Below, piece by piece: positions 18,219 to 27,410 of a DNA stretch of 64,000 nt. The position numbers were made by a program, and so were the translations under genes. Below the pieces are notes generated by a model. That model saw only the letters and a program-made list of their open reading frames with translations. It was not told the DNA's origin and did no database searches. Source of the stretch: AP-15 sp963700185 (GTDB lineage Bacteria; Pseudomonadota; Alphaproteobacteria; ATCC43930; CGMCC-115725); the NCBI GenBank assembly GCA_963700185.1, contig CAVOWP010000008.1, forward strand, positions 124,001 through 188,000, in the 5' to 3' direction. Each line of letters begins with the position of its first letter. The first letter of the stretch is position 1.

Positions 18219-18680
18219 GTGTCATTGACCGAAGAGCGATATTTCGAGGACTACATTCCGGGCACCGTGTTCGAGTACGGGGAGATCCGGGTCGAGGAAG
18301 CCGAAATCCTCGACTTTGCCCGCCGGTTCGACCCGCAGGACATGCATTTCGATCCAGAGGCGGCCAGACGCGGCCGCTTTGGCGGCCTGATCGCCAGCGG
18401 CTGGCATACCGGAACGATGATGATGCGGCTCCTCGCCGACAATTTTTTGCCGAAGGGGGCGAGCCTAGCCTCGCCCGGCATCGACGAGCTGCGCTGGCTG
18501 TTCCCGGTTCGGCCGGGAGACTCACTTCGCATCCGGGTCTCGGTGCTCGAAGCGACCCCCTCGCGTTCAAAATCCGACCGAGGCCTGGTGCGCACCCTGA
18601 TCGAGGTGCTGAACCAGGACGGAAAAATCGTCATGAGCCTGAAGCCGATGAACATAATCGCGCGCCGGAGCCAATCTTGA
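18219..18680 (+). CDS. MaoC family (R)-specific enoyl-CoA hydratase-like protein
   Basis: 153 aa, GTG start. Single hot-dog domain. The catalytic Asp/His segment is RRFDPQDMHFDPEAA and the following LIASGWHTGTMMMRL is the usual helix. The family hydrates trans-2-enoyl-CoA to the (R)-3-hydroxy form, or dehydrates in reverse. It begins the plus-strand run of CoA-ester genes. The next gene starts inside its stop codon (TTGA), so the two are probably coupled. Confidence 0.9.
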   Translation: MSLTEERYFEDYIPGTVFEYGEIRVEEAEILDFARRFDPQDMHFDPEAARRGRFGGLIASGWHTGTMMMRLLADNFLPKGASLASPGIDELRWLFPVRPGDSLRIRVSVLEATPSRSKSDRGLVRTLIEVLNQDGKIVMSLKPMNIIARRSQS

Positions 18681-19261
18681 AGATCGGCATCGTCTCGGAC
18701 GTGCACTGCAATCACACCGGCTTACTGCGAGCAATGGAAATACTCGGCGATGCCGACGAGCTGATTTGCCTCGGCGACAGCATCTACGAATACCGCTTCT
18801 CGAACGAGGTCGTACGCGTTCTGAGGGACCGCGGAGTCCACACCATTCTCGGCAACCACGAGGAGGGCTTTCTCGGCCCGCAAGGCGTCCGCGCCCGTCA
18901 GCCCGACTGGATCGACCGCTCGCTGCTCCAGTGGCTCGCCGAGCGGCCCAAGAGGCTCGATCTGTGTGTCGGCGGAAAAAAGCTGCTTCTCGTCCATTCG
19001 ACCCCATGGGAGCCGCAAGGGGCCTACGTATACCCGCACGACTCCCTATTGGCGCGGTTCGGCGAGGCCGAAGCGGACTTCGTGCTCTACGGCCACACCC
19101 ACCATCAGCTGGTGCGCCGTGTCGGCAAGGTGCTGGTGATCAACCCAGGCTCTGCCGGCGAAGCGCGCGACCAAGGCAACAGCCGCCAATTGAGCTGCGC
19201 CATGCTCGACACTGTCAGCGAAGAAGTCGTGGTGACCGATTACCCGGAACTCCGCGCCTAA
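18677..19261 (+). CDS. Calcineurin-like metallophosphoesterase (YfcE-type)
   Basis: 194 aa from a TTG at 18677-18679 that overlaps the MaoC stop. All family metal ligands are present: IVSDVHCNH, CLGDSIY, ILGNHEE, LLVHSTP and LYGHTHHQ. The ending VLVINPGSAGEARDQ is typical of YfcE/MJ0936-type phosphodiesterases, which bind two metal ions and cleave phosphodiesters of unknown physiological role. The TTG is chosen because homology (LKIGIVSDVH) begins exactly there. Confidence 0.88.
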   Translation: MKIGIVSDVHCNHTGLLRAMEILGDADELICLGDSIYEYRFSNEVVRVLRDRGVHTILGNHEEGFLGPQGVRARQPDWIDRSLLQWLAERPKRLDLCVGGKKLLLVHSTPWEPQGAYVYPHDSLLARFGEAEADFVLYGHTHHQLVRRVGKVLVINPGSAGEARDQGNSRQLSCAMLDTVSEEVVVTDYPELRA

Positions 19262-19302
19262 TTTCCCCCGCAGGACACCGAGACAAGCAAAACTAAATCG
19301 CT

Positions 19303-19362
19303 TTACCGGCGAAAGCCGGTATCCATTGCAGCCATGGGTCCCGGCCTCCGGGACAGAGTTGA
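19303..19362. repeat. REP-like palindrome
   Basis: TACCGGCGAAAGCCGGTATCCA (19304-19325 region) is a hairpin with arms ACCGGC/GCCGGT and a GAAA-type loop, followed by ATGGGTCCCGGCCTCCGGGA with a second hairpin. Its core resembles the ones at 6550 and 57000. It fills the gap between convergent genes and could stop transcription, though no T-run follows. Confidence 0.6.
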
Positions 19363-19399
19363 GGAGAGCGGCTACTCCCGGTCCTCTGTCGTGAAAGCT

Positions 19400-20161
19400 T
19401 CAGCTTGGTGGCTTGCGGCTGAGGAAATCCTTGAAGCCTTCGCGCGGGTGGCCGGCGGCGAGCCAGGTGGCGCGCGCCTGTTCTTCATTGTCGTAGCGCT
19501 CGCGCCAGCCCATCCCGATCTGCTCGTGCAGCAGGCGCTTCAGGCCCTGCACCATGCGCGCATCGTTCTTGGCGATCATCTGCCCGATCTCGATGCACGT
19601 ATCGAGCAGGCGTGCGGCGGGGACGACCTGGTTGAGAAGCCCGATGCGCTCCGCCTCCTCGGAGGTGACGATCCGTCCGGTGTAGAGCAGCTCCTTCGCC
19701 TTCGGCAGGCCGACCAGCAGCGGCAATGACCAGCTGGAATTCACCCGGCCATAGCTCGCCGCCAGGAAGCGAAACGCGGTGCGCTCGCAGCCGATCCGCA
19801 GATCGAGCGTCGAGCTCAGCAACGCAGCCCCGCCATAGGCGAGCCCGTTGATCGCGCCGATCAGCGGCTTGGCGAAGGTCGCGATGTGCCAGGTGGCGCG
19901 GCCGCGTACCTCGCCGCGGGTCGCCAGTTCTTCGGCGCTCAGCCCGGCCATTTCGTGAATGTCGGCACCGGCGGAAAATGCCCGGTCGCCGGCGCCGGTC
20001 AGGATCACGGCCTTGATGTCGTCGTCCGCCTCGTATTGGGTCAGGGCCTCGTCGAGCTCCCGCACCAGCGGAAAGCTCAAGGCGTTGAGCTTGTCCGGCC
20101 GATTGAGCGTGATCACGGCAACCGCGTCGAAACGCTCGGTCAGAATGTATTCATAGGCCAT
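19400..20161 (-). CDS. Enoyl-CoA hydratase/isomerase (crotonase) family protein
   Basis: 253 aa from the ATG at 20159-20161 (MAYEYILTERFDAV). Crotonase fold with oxyanion-hole segments FSAGADIHEM and NGLAYGGAAL. Where classical hydratases have a catalytic Glu (…GLIPGAGGTQRL…) this protein reads SYGRVNSSWSLPLL, so both usual acids seem absent. It may be an isomerase, a hydrolase or another crotonase-type enzyme rather than a hydratase. Divergent from the CaiB-type gene, and likely controlled from the same 90-bp interval. Confidence 0.85.
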   Translation of the reverse strand: MAYEYILTERFDAVAVITLNRPDKLNALSFPLVRELDEALTQYEADDDIKAVILTGAGDRAFSAGADIHEMAGLSAEELATRGEVRGRATWHIATFAKPLIGAINGLAYGGAALLSSTLDLRIGCERTAFRFLAASYGRVNSSWSLPLLVGLPKAKELLYTGRIVTSEEAERIGLLNQVVPAARLLDTCIEIGQMIAKNDARMVQGLKRLLHEQIGMGWRERYDNEEQARATWLAAGHPREGFKDFLSRKPPS

Positions 20162-20251
20162 TGCTCGCCCTCCTTCGCGGCTCCTCGATCGTTTGACACT
20201 ACGCGGGAGCAGGTGTTCACTCAACCGCTGCGCAGATTTGGAGGCGGGAAG

Positions 20252-21404
20252 ATGGTCGGATCCCTCGAAGGCGTGCGGGTGCTCGAACTGGCCCGGTATC
20301 AGGCGGGGCCGCGCGGCGGCATGATCCTCTCCGACCTCGGCGCCGAGGTCATCAAGATCGAGAAATTGGGCGGCGAGGAAACGCGGCGGTCGGAGCCGCT
20401 GGTGCGCGGCCAGAGCGTCTATTTCTCGGTCTACAACCGCGGCAAGAAGAGCCTCTGCCTCGACATGCGCACGCCGCGCGGCAAGGAGGTCTTCGCCGCG
20501 CTGGTGCCGACCGCCGATGTCGTGCTCGAAAATTTCCGTCCCGGCACGATGGCGCAGATGGGGTTCGGCTACGACCAGCTGCGCGCGCTGAAGCCGGACA
20601 TCATCCTGACTTCGGTGTCCGGGTTCGGCCAATACGGCCCCTACCGCGAGCGCCCGGCCTTCGACCCGCTCGGCCAGGCGATGAGCGGGCTGATGTCACT
20701 GACCGGCGCGCCGGTCGGGACGCCGCTCGGCGCGGCGACCTCGCTGGTCGACCGCTACACCTCACTGCACGCGACGATCGGCACGCTCGCCGCGCTGCAC
20801 CACCGCGACCGCACCGGCGAAGGCCAGCTGGTCGATTGCTGCCTGATGGATTCGGCGCTGACGATGGTCGAGATCCCGACATCCTATTATCTCGCGACCG
20901 GCGAGGAGGGTGGCGAAGCCGGCCGGCCGCCCTTCAAGGCGAAGGACGGTCATGTCGTCATCTCCGCCTCCGGCAGCGCGATGGCGACCCGGCTGATGCA
21001 GATCGCGACCGGCAACAAGGAGGCCGCAGCCGAGGGCTGGACCAGCCGGGTCGGCCGCGGCGACGCGCGGCGCAAGGCGGTCGAGGCGTGGTGCGCCGAG
21101 AACACCGTCGACCATATCGTCAAGACCCTGCTCGACGCCGAGATCCCGGTCGCGCCGGTCAAGACGATCCCGCAGGTCGCGGTCGACCCGCATCTCTGGG
21201 AACGCGAGATGCTGGTCAAGATGCCGGACCCGGTCGCCGGCGAGATGTACCTCCCCGGCGCGACGATCAAGATGTCGAAGACCCCCGGCCGCGTCGGCCC
21301 CGTCCCTACCCCGGGCCAGCACACCGACGAAGTGCTCTCGCGGCTCCTCGGCTACGACCGCGCGACCCTGCGAAGAGCTGCGGCAGGCCAAGGTGATCGC
21401 GTGA
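20252..21404 (+). CDS. CaiB/BaiF family CoA transferase, frameshifted near C-terminus
   Basis: Type III CoA transferase moving CoA between organic acids. ATG at 20252 with GGAGG upstream. N-terminal Rossmann part LEGVRVLELARYQAGPRGG and IENFRPG-like VLENFRPGTMAQMG; catalytic Asp-167 lies in SLVDRYTSLHA. The frame as written runs past the natural end to 21478 with unrelated residues. Removing one C near 21371 gives the expected ending LEELRQAKVIA and a stop at 21402-21404 (383 aa). Neighbours suggest it activates an acid for beta-oxidation-like breakdown. Confidence 0.88.
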
Positions 21405-21468
21405 AGCGACGCACGGTTGCTAACGTCGCGTCGCATGCCGATCTATCAGGCGGAAGGACGCGACAACG

Positions 21469-21687
21469 ATGGCCGTAATGCTCTCGAAGACATATGACGC
21501 GCTTCATCGCGCCGGTGCGCCGGACGATAAGGCGCGTGCTGCGGCGGAGGAACTCGCTGGCTACGAAGCCGGTTCACCAAGATCGAGACCGACCTTGCGG
21601 TCATCAAATGGATGCTCGGCGTCAACCTCGCGTGCGTATTATCTTTGTGGTCGCGTCGCTTCACTGGTAATCAAGGCCTTCACCTGA
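21469..21687 (+). pseudogene. Small coiled-coil membrane-anchored protein, frameshifted
   Basis: Begins MAVMLSKTYDALHRAGAPDD then KARAAAEELAGYE, the start of a small alphaproteobacterial family with a coiled coil and one C-terminal membrane helix. After that the expected residues RFTKIETDLAVIKWMLGVNL lie in the next frame, and the tail (FVVASL, LVIKAFT) shifts twice more. So about three indels, partly compensating, scramble the middle while leaving an open frame. Function unknown. It overlaps the end of the convergent amidohydrolase as read without repair. Confidence 0.55.
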
Positions 21688-21698
21688 CACGCAGCGGA

Positions 21699-22512
21699 TT
21701 AGAACGGCCAGCCGAGCCAGTCGCAGATGGCGCGCCCCATCACCCACTCCTGGTCTGCCGCCGAGAGCCACGGCAACTCCTCGGTGAACAAGGTAATCGC
21801 CTGGCGGTAGGTGCACGGCAGCCGGGTCAAATCGGTGCCCCAGAACATTCGGCGCGGGCCGAAGGCGTCGAACACGCGGCGCAAGGTAGGGGTGCAAATT
21901 GTAGTAGGGATAATCGTGGCTCGAATAGGCCGGCAATGCCGAGGCCTTGACCGCGACGTTGGGCAGCCGCGCCAGGCGCAACAGCTTTGGCAGGTCGTCA
22001 AACGCGGCATTGTCCTTCGCCCGCAGCAGCGCCAGGTGGTCGATGACGAGCCTGAGTTCGGGATGCTGTTCGGCAATGCGGTCGACTTGCGGCAGCAAGC
22101 CTGACGGCGAGACCATAACCGGGAGCCCGGCGCGCTCCGCCTCGTTCCACACCCAGCCCGCGGGATCGTCGAACAATGCCCGCGCCTCGGCCGTGTTCGA
22201 CGTGACCCTGAGACCGAGCATGCCCGGCTGATCGCGCCAATCGCTCAGCGAGCGAGCCACCGCCGGCGGCCGGCCCATCACCGCGAAGCGGTCGGGATGC
22301 AGCCGCGCCGCTTCCAGCGCCAGATCGTTGCGGTCGCCCTCCCAGGAGGGCGGCACGATCACGACCCGCGCCACCCCGGCCGCATCCATCTCCTTCAAGA
22401 GATCGTCCTTCGAGAAGGGCTGTGGCCGATGCGGTGAACTGCGCCCGGCCGGCCACGGCCGCTCCGGCGTATTGGCGCCCCAGATGTGAACCTGTGCATC
22501 GACAATGAACAT
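21699..22512 (-). pseudogene. Amidohydrolase-2 family metal-dependent hydrolase, one frameshift
   Basis: TIM-barrel hydrolase related to aminocarboxymuconate decarboxylase. Starts MFIVDAQVHIWGANTPERPW (ATG at 22512), then VVIVPPSWEGDRND and LVIDHLALLRAK. At YYNLHPYL (near 21881-21888) the frame breaks. The remainder, LRRVFDAFGPRRMFWGTDLT through AICDWLGWPF, continues in the next frame to a stop at 21699. Dropping one base restores a protein of about 270 aa. The first metal motif is DAQVH rather than DxHxH, as in many members. Without repair the frame ends at 21661 with unrelated residues. Confidence 0.8.
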
Positions 22513-22543
22513 GCGGTTCCCTCCTTTCCCTAGGCTGCTGCAG

Positions 22544-24368
22544 TTATGTCGTTTCGCCGGCCGCCAAGCGCAGACCCGACAGCAACAGCTCGCGGTGCTC
22601 CGGGTTCCGGAGGAAGCTGGCGTCCGGTATCACGACGGGGGTGAGGGCGCGCATCCTCGTGACAATTTCTCGTGCGTCGTCGAGCCGACCCATATGCGCG
22701 TAGCAGGCGGCGAGATAGCGATACGGCACCGGGTAGCTCGGATCCTCTTGGATCGCGAGGAGCAGCTTCGGCACCGCCTCATCGAAGCGCCGAGCGTAGA
22801 AATGCGCGGCACCTATAATAAAGAGCGACGTGCCGATGCGGGCGCGGGGGCTGAGGCGCAGCGCGGCTTCGATATGCTCGATCGCGATGTCGGGCTGGCC
22901 CGCCCATAGCCTTAGGGTGCCGCTGATGTGCCAGCCGCGCGCGAAGCTCGGGTTGAGCGCCAATGCGCGGTCGACCAACGCCATCATGGCGCCGATATCC
23001 TCGCCCAAATAGGCCAGCGCGAGGGCGGCATTCGCCAGGATGCCCGGGTCGTCGCCGGCCACCTCCAGGGCTCGCCGGGCGAAATCGGCACCCTTCAGGC
23101 GGTCCGCCGCCGGATCTTCGCTCCGACCGTCCCGAAGGAGCCGAACACAACAGAACGCGGCCAAAGCGAGGGCGGGCCCGTAACGCGGATCGCGCTCGAT
23201 CGCCTGTTCCAGTCAGACGGAGCGCCTCAGGGATTTGCCTTGCCGACGACCAGACCATCGCATAGGCGCGCAGGTAGAGGTCGTAGGCGGTCAGATCGGT
23301 TGTCGGGCGGCCGGCCGAACGGGCGGTCTCGGCGGCCTGCAACGCCGGCTCGATGACGCCGGCGACGCTCGACGCCACCTTGTCCTGCAGCTCGAAGACG
23401 TCTTCGAGCGAGCCGTCGAAGCGGTCGGCCCAGAGATGCGCGCCGGTAAGCGCGTCGATCAGCTGCGCGGTGATCCGCACGCGGTCGCCGGCCTTGCGCA
23501 CCGAGCCTTCGAGGACATAGCGCACGCCGAGCTCGCGCCCGACCTGCTTCACGTCGACCGCCTGGCCTTTGTAGGTGAAGCTCGAATTGCGGGCGATGAC
23601 GAAGAGCCAGCGGATGCGGGAGAGCGCGGTGATGATCTCCTCGACCATGCCGTCGGCGAAATATTCCTGCTCGGGATCGCCGCTCATATTGGCGAAGGGC
23701 AGCACCGCGATCGACGGCTTGTCGGGGAGGGGCGAGCAGCCGGCGCGCTGCCGCTCACCCACCTCCCGCGCTACGGCGGTCGGCACCCTCTCCCGCAGCG
23801 CGGGAGAGGGGGGACCCCGGCGCGTCGGCGGCGCGGTGCGTGAGGGTCGAGCGAACCCGGTAGACCCGCACCGAGGCCGGGCGATGTTCTTCAGACTTGG
23901 CTCGCCGAGATCGGCAAACTCAGGCCGCGACCTTGCCGCGCACCTGGCGAAAAGCGTCTTCCGAGACGCAGATGCCGCCGGGCTCGGCGAGTGCCTTCGA
24001 GGCGCGCGGCGATGTTGACGCCATCGCCGAGAATGTCGTCGCCCTCGACGATCACATCGCCGAGATGGATGCCGATGCGCAATTCGATGCGGCCGTTCGC
24101 CGGCGATCCCCGCATTGTGTTCCGCGCGTCAGCCTGTTGCAGTGCGAAAGCGCATTCGACGGCACCGACCACCGAGCCGAACTCTACCAGGACGCCGTCG
24201 CCGGTGGTCTTGACGATCCGCCCGCCATGCTCGGACGACGAGCGGATCGGCGGCGGCGCGATGCTCCCGCAACGCCCGAGCCGTGCCCGCTTCGTCCGCC
24301 CCCATCAGCCGCGAATACCCCGCCACATCGGCGGCGAGGATTGCGGCAAGACGGCGGGTGGCAGCCAT
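22544..24368 (-). pseudogene. Class III adenylate/guanylate cyclase with TolB-like and TPR region, multiple frameshifts
   Basis: Starts MAATRRLAAILAADVAGYSR (24368), the usual opening of alphaproteobacterial cyclases. Then IVKTTGDGVLVEFGSVV, ELRIGIHLGDVIVEGDDILG and VNIAARLE, then a linker made of a palindromic repeat. After that comes SIAVLPFANMSGDPEQEYFA with a TolB-like domain and TPR repeats to SGLRLAAGETT. At least five single-base insertions break it: near 24225, 24003, 23928, 23862 and 23190. Each is repaired by removing one base with no other stop inside, so this may be an intact gene with sequencing errors. It would make cAMP or cGMP. Confidence 0.8.
23754..23850. repeat. Palindromic repeat inside the cyclase coding region
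   Basis: CTCACCC at the left end and GTGAGGGT at the right bracket an inner hairpin CCCTCTCCCGC / GCGGGAGAGGG (23786-23810). The same organisation and similar words occur at 44516-44600 between genes. Here it lies between the cyclase domain and the TolB-like domain and, with frames repaired, encodes a linker containing SPLSRAAGEGAD. Confidence 0.75.
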
Positions 24369-24497
24369 GTCGGGCTCCGTTTTCGCGCTCAGATTAACTC
24401 AATAACTCGGCCATCTCCTCACCTCTTCTTATGGTTACAGCCGGTTGCGGCGAAGCGGCGGTTTGCGTCAGACTATCCACCCAATGCGGAGGGTAGC

Positions 24498-24827
24498 ATG
24501 CCCGCCTATGTCGTCGGAGAAATTCACATAACCGACCCGGTCGCCTACAGGGCCCACGTGCCGGTTGCTCTGGCGACGGTTGCACGTTTTGGCGGACGCA
24601 TCGTCGCCGGCGGCGGCAAGATCGAGCTGCTCGATGGCGGGCCGATGCCGGAGCGGATCGTGGTTATCGAGTTCCCGGACGCCGAAACGGCCCGCCGGTG
24701 GTATCGCTCCGACGAATACCAGGCTGCATTGAAGGTCCGGCTCTCGACGTCGCAGGGTCGGGTGTTTCTGATCGACGGCGTTGAACCGTCGCTACGGCCC
24801 GCTTGGCCTCGCCCAGGGGCGGACTGA
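24498..24827 (+). CDS. DUF1330 family protein
   Basis: 109 aa, ATG at 24498 with GGAGGGTAGC upstream. Ferredoxin-like dimeric alpha/beta-barrel fold: MPAYVVGEIHITDPVAYRAH, FGGRIVAGGGKIELLDGG and FPDAETARRWYRSDEYQ are all family hallmarks. The function is not known. Divergent from the cyclase gene, about 130 bp away. Confidence 0.9.
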   Translation: MPAYVVGEIHITDPVAYRAHVPVALATVARFGGRIVAGGGKIELLDGGPMPERIVVIEFPDAETARRWYRSDEYQAALKVRLSTSQGRVFLIDGVEPSLRPAWPRPGAD

Positions 24828-25093
24828 GGCCCGTCCTAAAATCTCCTTATTCCTATCGCGATACTTGCAGCGTGTCGCAGGGCCCCGCGGTCGCGGTGTC
24901 GGGGACTGCGCAGAATTACAGCTATTCAGAGAAGTCTCGCTGTAGATCCGCTGCAGATGCAGCGGGAGGTCAATGAGCTACTCTATTTAAGATTGTACCC
25001 AGGGCCGGCGCCGAGGCCGGAGGCTAACAAGCGAGGCTTCCCGTCACCGACGCGCTGCTCTACGATCAGGGCAACAAGGGCGGGAACGGAGCG

Positions 25094-26149
25094 ATGGCCG
25101 ACAACACCGACAATATCATCGTCGATACCGCGACCCGGATCTTCCAGGATCTTTGCGAGCCCAATACCGTCAACGAGGCGGAGCAAGGCGTGTGGCCAAA
25201 GGCCTTGTGGGATGCCTTGGAGGAGTCCGGGCTGACGCTCACCTGGGTCCCGGACGAGCTTGGCGGGGCCGGGGCGGCGCTGGCCGACGGTTTCGCCGTG
25301 CTGCGCGCGGCCGGGCGGTTTGCCGCGCCGGTGCCGCTCGCCGAGACGTTGATGGCCGGTTGGCTGTTGACGCAGGCCGGGATCGCGGTGCCGGGCGGGC
25401 CGCTGACGATCGCCCCGATCCATGCCGATGGCCGGATCGCGCTGACCGCCGATGGCGCGCTGAGCGGCCGGGCGCGCCGCGTCCCGTTCGCCCGCAACGC
25501 CGGTCACATCGCCGTTCTCGCGCACCGCGGCAACGAGACTGTGGTGGCGCTGGTCGCGCGCCGCGGGTCTGCCGATCAGCCAATCGACGAGCCTCGCCGG
25601 CGAACCGCGCGACGATGTGTCGTTCGACGGCGCCATCCCCGAGGCCGTGCGACCGGGAGCGGTCGATCAAGATTTGCTCGTCTGTTTCGGCGCCGCGGTC
25701 CGCTTGCAACAGATGGCCGGGGCGCTCGAAAAGATCCTCGAGCAATCGGTCCAGTACGCGCTCGACCGCTCGCAGTTCGGGCGGCCGATCGCCAAGTTCC
25801 AGGCGGTCCAGCACAATTTGGCGACGCTGGCCGGCGAGGTCGCGGCGGCGAGCGCCGCCGCCGACGCTGCCGCAGAGGCGTGTGCGCGTCCGGAAATTGC
25901 GATCGGCGAGATCGCGATCGCCAAGGTGCGCGGCGGCGAGGCGGCCGGCACCGGCGCGGCGATCGCCCATCAGGTCCACGGCGCGATGGGCTTCACCTAC
26001 GAGCACTCGCTGCATCATGCGACGCGCCGGCTGTGGTCCTGGCGCGAGGAGTTCGGCAACGAGGCGGTCTGGGCCGCCGCGTCTCGGGCGAATGGTCGCG
26101 GAGCGCGGCGCCGACGGAGCTCTGGCCCTTCATCACCGCAGGATCGTGA
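25094..26149 (+). pseudogene. Acyl-CoA dehydrogenase, frameshifted
   Basis: N-terminal helical part MADNTDNIIVDTATRIFQDL to VALVARR, a break near 25568, then GLPISQSTSLAGEPRDDVSF and the C-terminal helical domain YALDRSQFGRPIAKFQAVQH and HQVHGAMGFTYEHSLHHATR. Two more breaks near 26071 and 26115 separate LGRMVAERGAD from LWPFITAGS and the stop at 26147-26149. Each is a one-base insertion by reading. The repaired protein (about 350 aa) is a short acyl-CoA dehydrogenase of the type often encoded next to a longer partner, which follows here 9 bp downstream; the two may form one heteromeric enzyme. Confidence 0.8.
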
Positions 26150-26158
26150 GGCAGCCGG

Positions 26159-27319
26159 ATGAGTTTCAGCTTTCGCTTCGATCCGGTCGAGCTGCCCCCC
26201 GAGGCCAAGGAATTGCGCCAGGAGGTCCGCGCCTTTCTGCGCGAGGAGATCGAGGCCGGCACTTTTTCGCCGAATGGCGGGAAGGGGTCGTTCTCGCGCG
26301 AGTTCAGCCGCAAGGTCGGCGCCAAGGGCTGGATCGGCATGACCTGGCCCAAGAAATACGGCGGGCACGAGCGCTCGCATCTCGAACGCTATGTCGTGAC
26401 CGAGGAGATGTTGGCGGCGCGCGCGCCGACCCGCGCTCATTCGACCGCCGACCGGCAGAGCGGCCCGGTGATCCTGCGCTACGGCCAGGAGGAGATAAAG
26501 CAGAAGATCCTGCCGCAGATCGCGCGCGGCGAATTGTGCTTCTGCATCGGGCTCAGCGAGCCGAATTCGGGATCGGACGTGTTCGCCGCCTCGACCCGGG
26601 CGAGCAAGACCGATGGCGGATGGCTGGTCAATGGCCGCAAGATCTGGACCAGCGACGCGCATCAGGCCGATTACATGATCGCGCTGTTGCGCACCTCGCC
26701 CTCGACCAAGGAGAACCGGCGGCACGGGCTGACCCAGTTTCTGGTCGACATGAAGACGCCGGGGATCACGACGCGGCCGATCATCAACCTGACCGGCTCG
26801 CACGATTTCAACGAGGTCGTGTTCGACGACGCGTTCCTCCCCGACTCGCATCTGATCGGCGAGGTCGACATGGCCTGGAAGCAGGCCACCGACGAGCTCG
26901 CCTATGAGCGCAGCGGTCCCGACCGGTGGATCGAAACGTTTCCGGCTCTAGTCGAGCTGGTGCGGCTGGCCGGCGAGGAGCCGAGCGAGCGCCTTGCCGA
27001 AGGGATCGGGCGCGAGGTGGCGCATCTAGCCACTCTGCGCCGCATGTCGCTCTCTGTTGCCGGCATGCTGCAGGCCGGCAAGACCCCGGCGGTCGAAGCC
27101 GCCGTCGTCAAGGATTTGGGTACCAATTTCGAGCAGGCCCTACCGGACAAGGTGCGCCTGTTGGCGCCGCAAATCGGCGACTCGCAACCGGACAGCAACG
27201 ACGACCGGTTCGAAGAAGCGCTGCGCTACGCCACCCTGATCGCGCCCAAATTGACGATCCAAGGCGGCACCCGCGAGGTCTTGCGCGGCATCATCGCCCG
27301 CGGCCTCGGGCTGCGGTGA
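26159..27319 (+). CDS. Acyl-CoA dehydrogenase
   Basis: 386 aa, intact FAD enzyme. The signature segment is CFCIGLSEPNSGSDVFAAST, then VNGRKIWTSDAHQADYMIAL. FAD and substrate residues continue through RHGLTQFLVDMKTPGITTRP, and the C-terminal IQGGTREVLRGIIARGLGLR is typical of caiA/fadE-like proteins. Introduces the alpha-beta double bond in an acyl-CoA. Lies 9 bp after the smaller dehydrogenase and before an acyl-CoA synthetase, so the run can activate and desaturate one acid. Substrate unknown; steroid or branched-chain side-chain enzymes of this paired type exist. Confidence 0.93.
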   Translation: MSFSFRFDPVELPPEAKELRQEVRAFLREEIEAGTFSPNGGKGSFSREFSRKVGAKGWIGMTWPKKYGGHERSHLERYVVTEEMLAARAPTRAHSTADRQSGPVILRYGQEEIKQKILPQIARGELCFCIGLSEPNSGSDVFAASTRASKTDGGWLVNGRKIWTSDAHQADYMIALLRTSPSTKENRRHGLTQFLVDMKTPGITTRPIINLTGSHDFNEVVFDDAFLPDSHLIGEVDMAWKQATDELAYERSGPDRWIETFPALVELVRLAGEEPSERLAEGIGREVAHLATLRRMSLSVAGMLQAGKTPAVEAAVVKDLGTNFEQALPDKVRLLAPQIGDSQPDSNDDRFEEALRYATLIAPKLTIQGGTREVLRGIIARGLGLR

Positions 27320-27348
27320 TGCGAAGCTTCCTCCCTCGTCCCGCTCTG

Positions 27349-27396
27349 CCCCCACCCTTCCCTCCCCCGCAAGCGGGGGAGGGTTAGGGTGGGGCG
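27349..27396. repeat. Palindromic repeat between acyl-CoA dehydrogenase and acyl-CoA synthetase
   Basis: A perfect hairpin, CCTCCCCCGC-AA-GCGGGGGAGG at 27361-27382, flanked by CCCACCCTT on the left and AGGGTGGGG on the right, so the stem extends further. It lies 15 bp before the synthetase start and could reduce read-through into it. Confidence 0.8.
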
Positions 27397-27410
27397 GGAA
27401 GAGGTAGGCA

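Noticed and set aside
24828..25093. Possible tRNA or structured RNA in the gap
   Set aside because: No cloverleaf, no anticodon-arm pattern and no terminator seen.
24957..25235. 92-codon frame before the acyl-CoA dehydrogenase
   Set aside because: Overlaps the dehydrogenase start in another frame and shows no coding character. I see nothing else in the gap 24828-25093.
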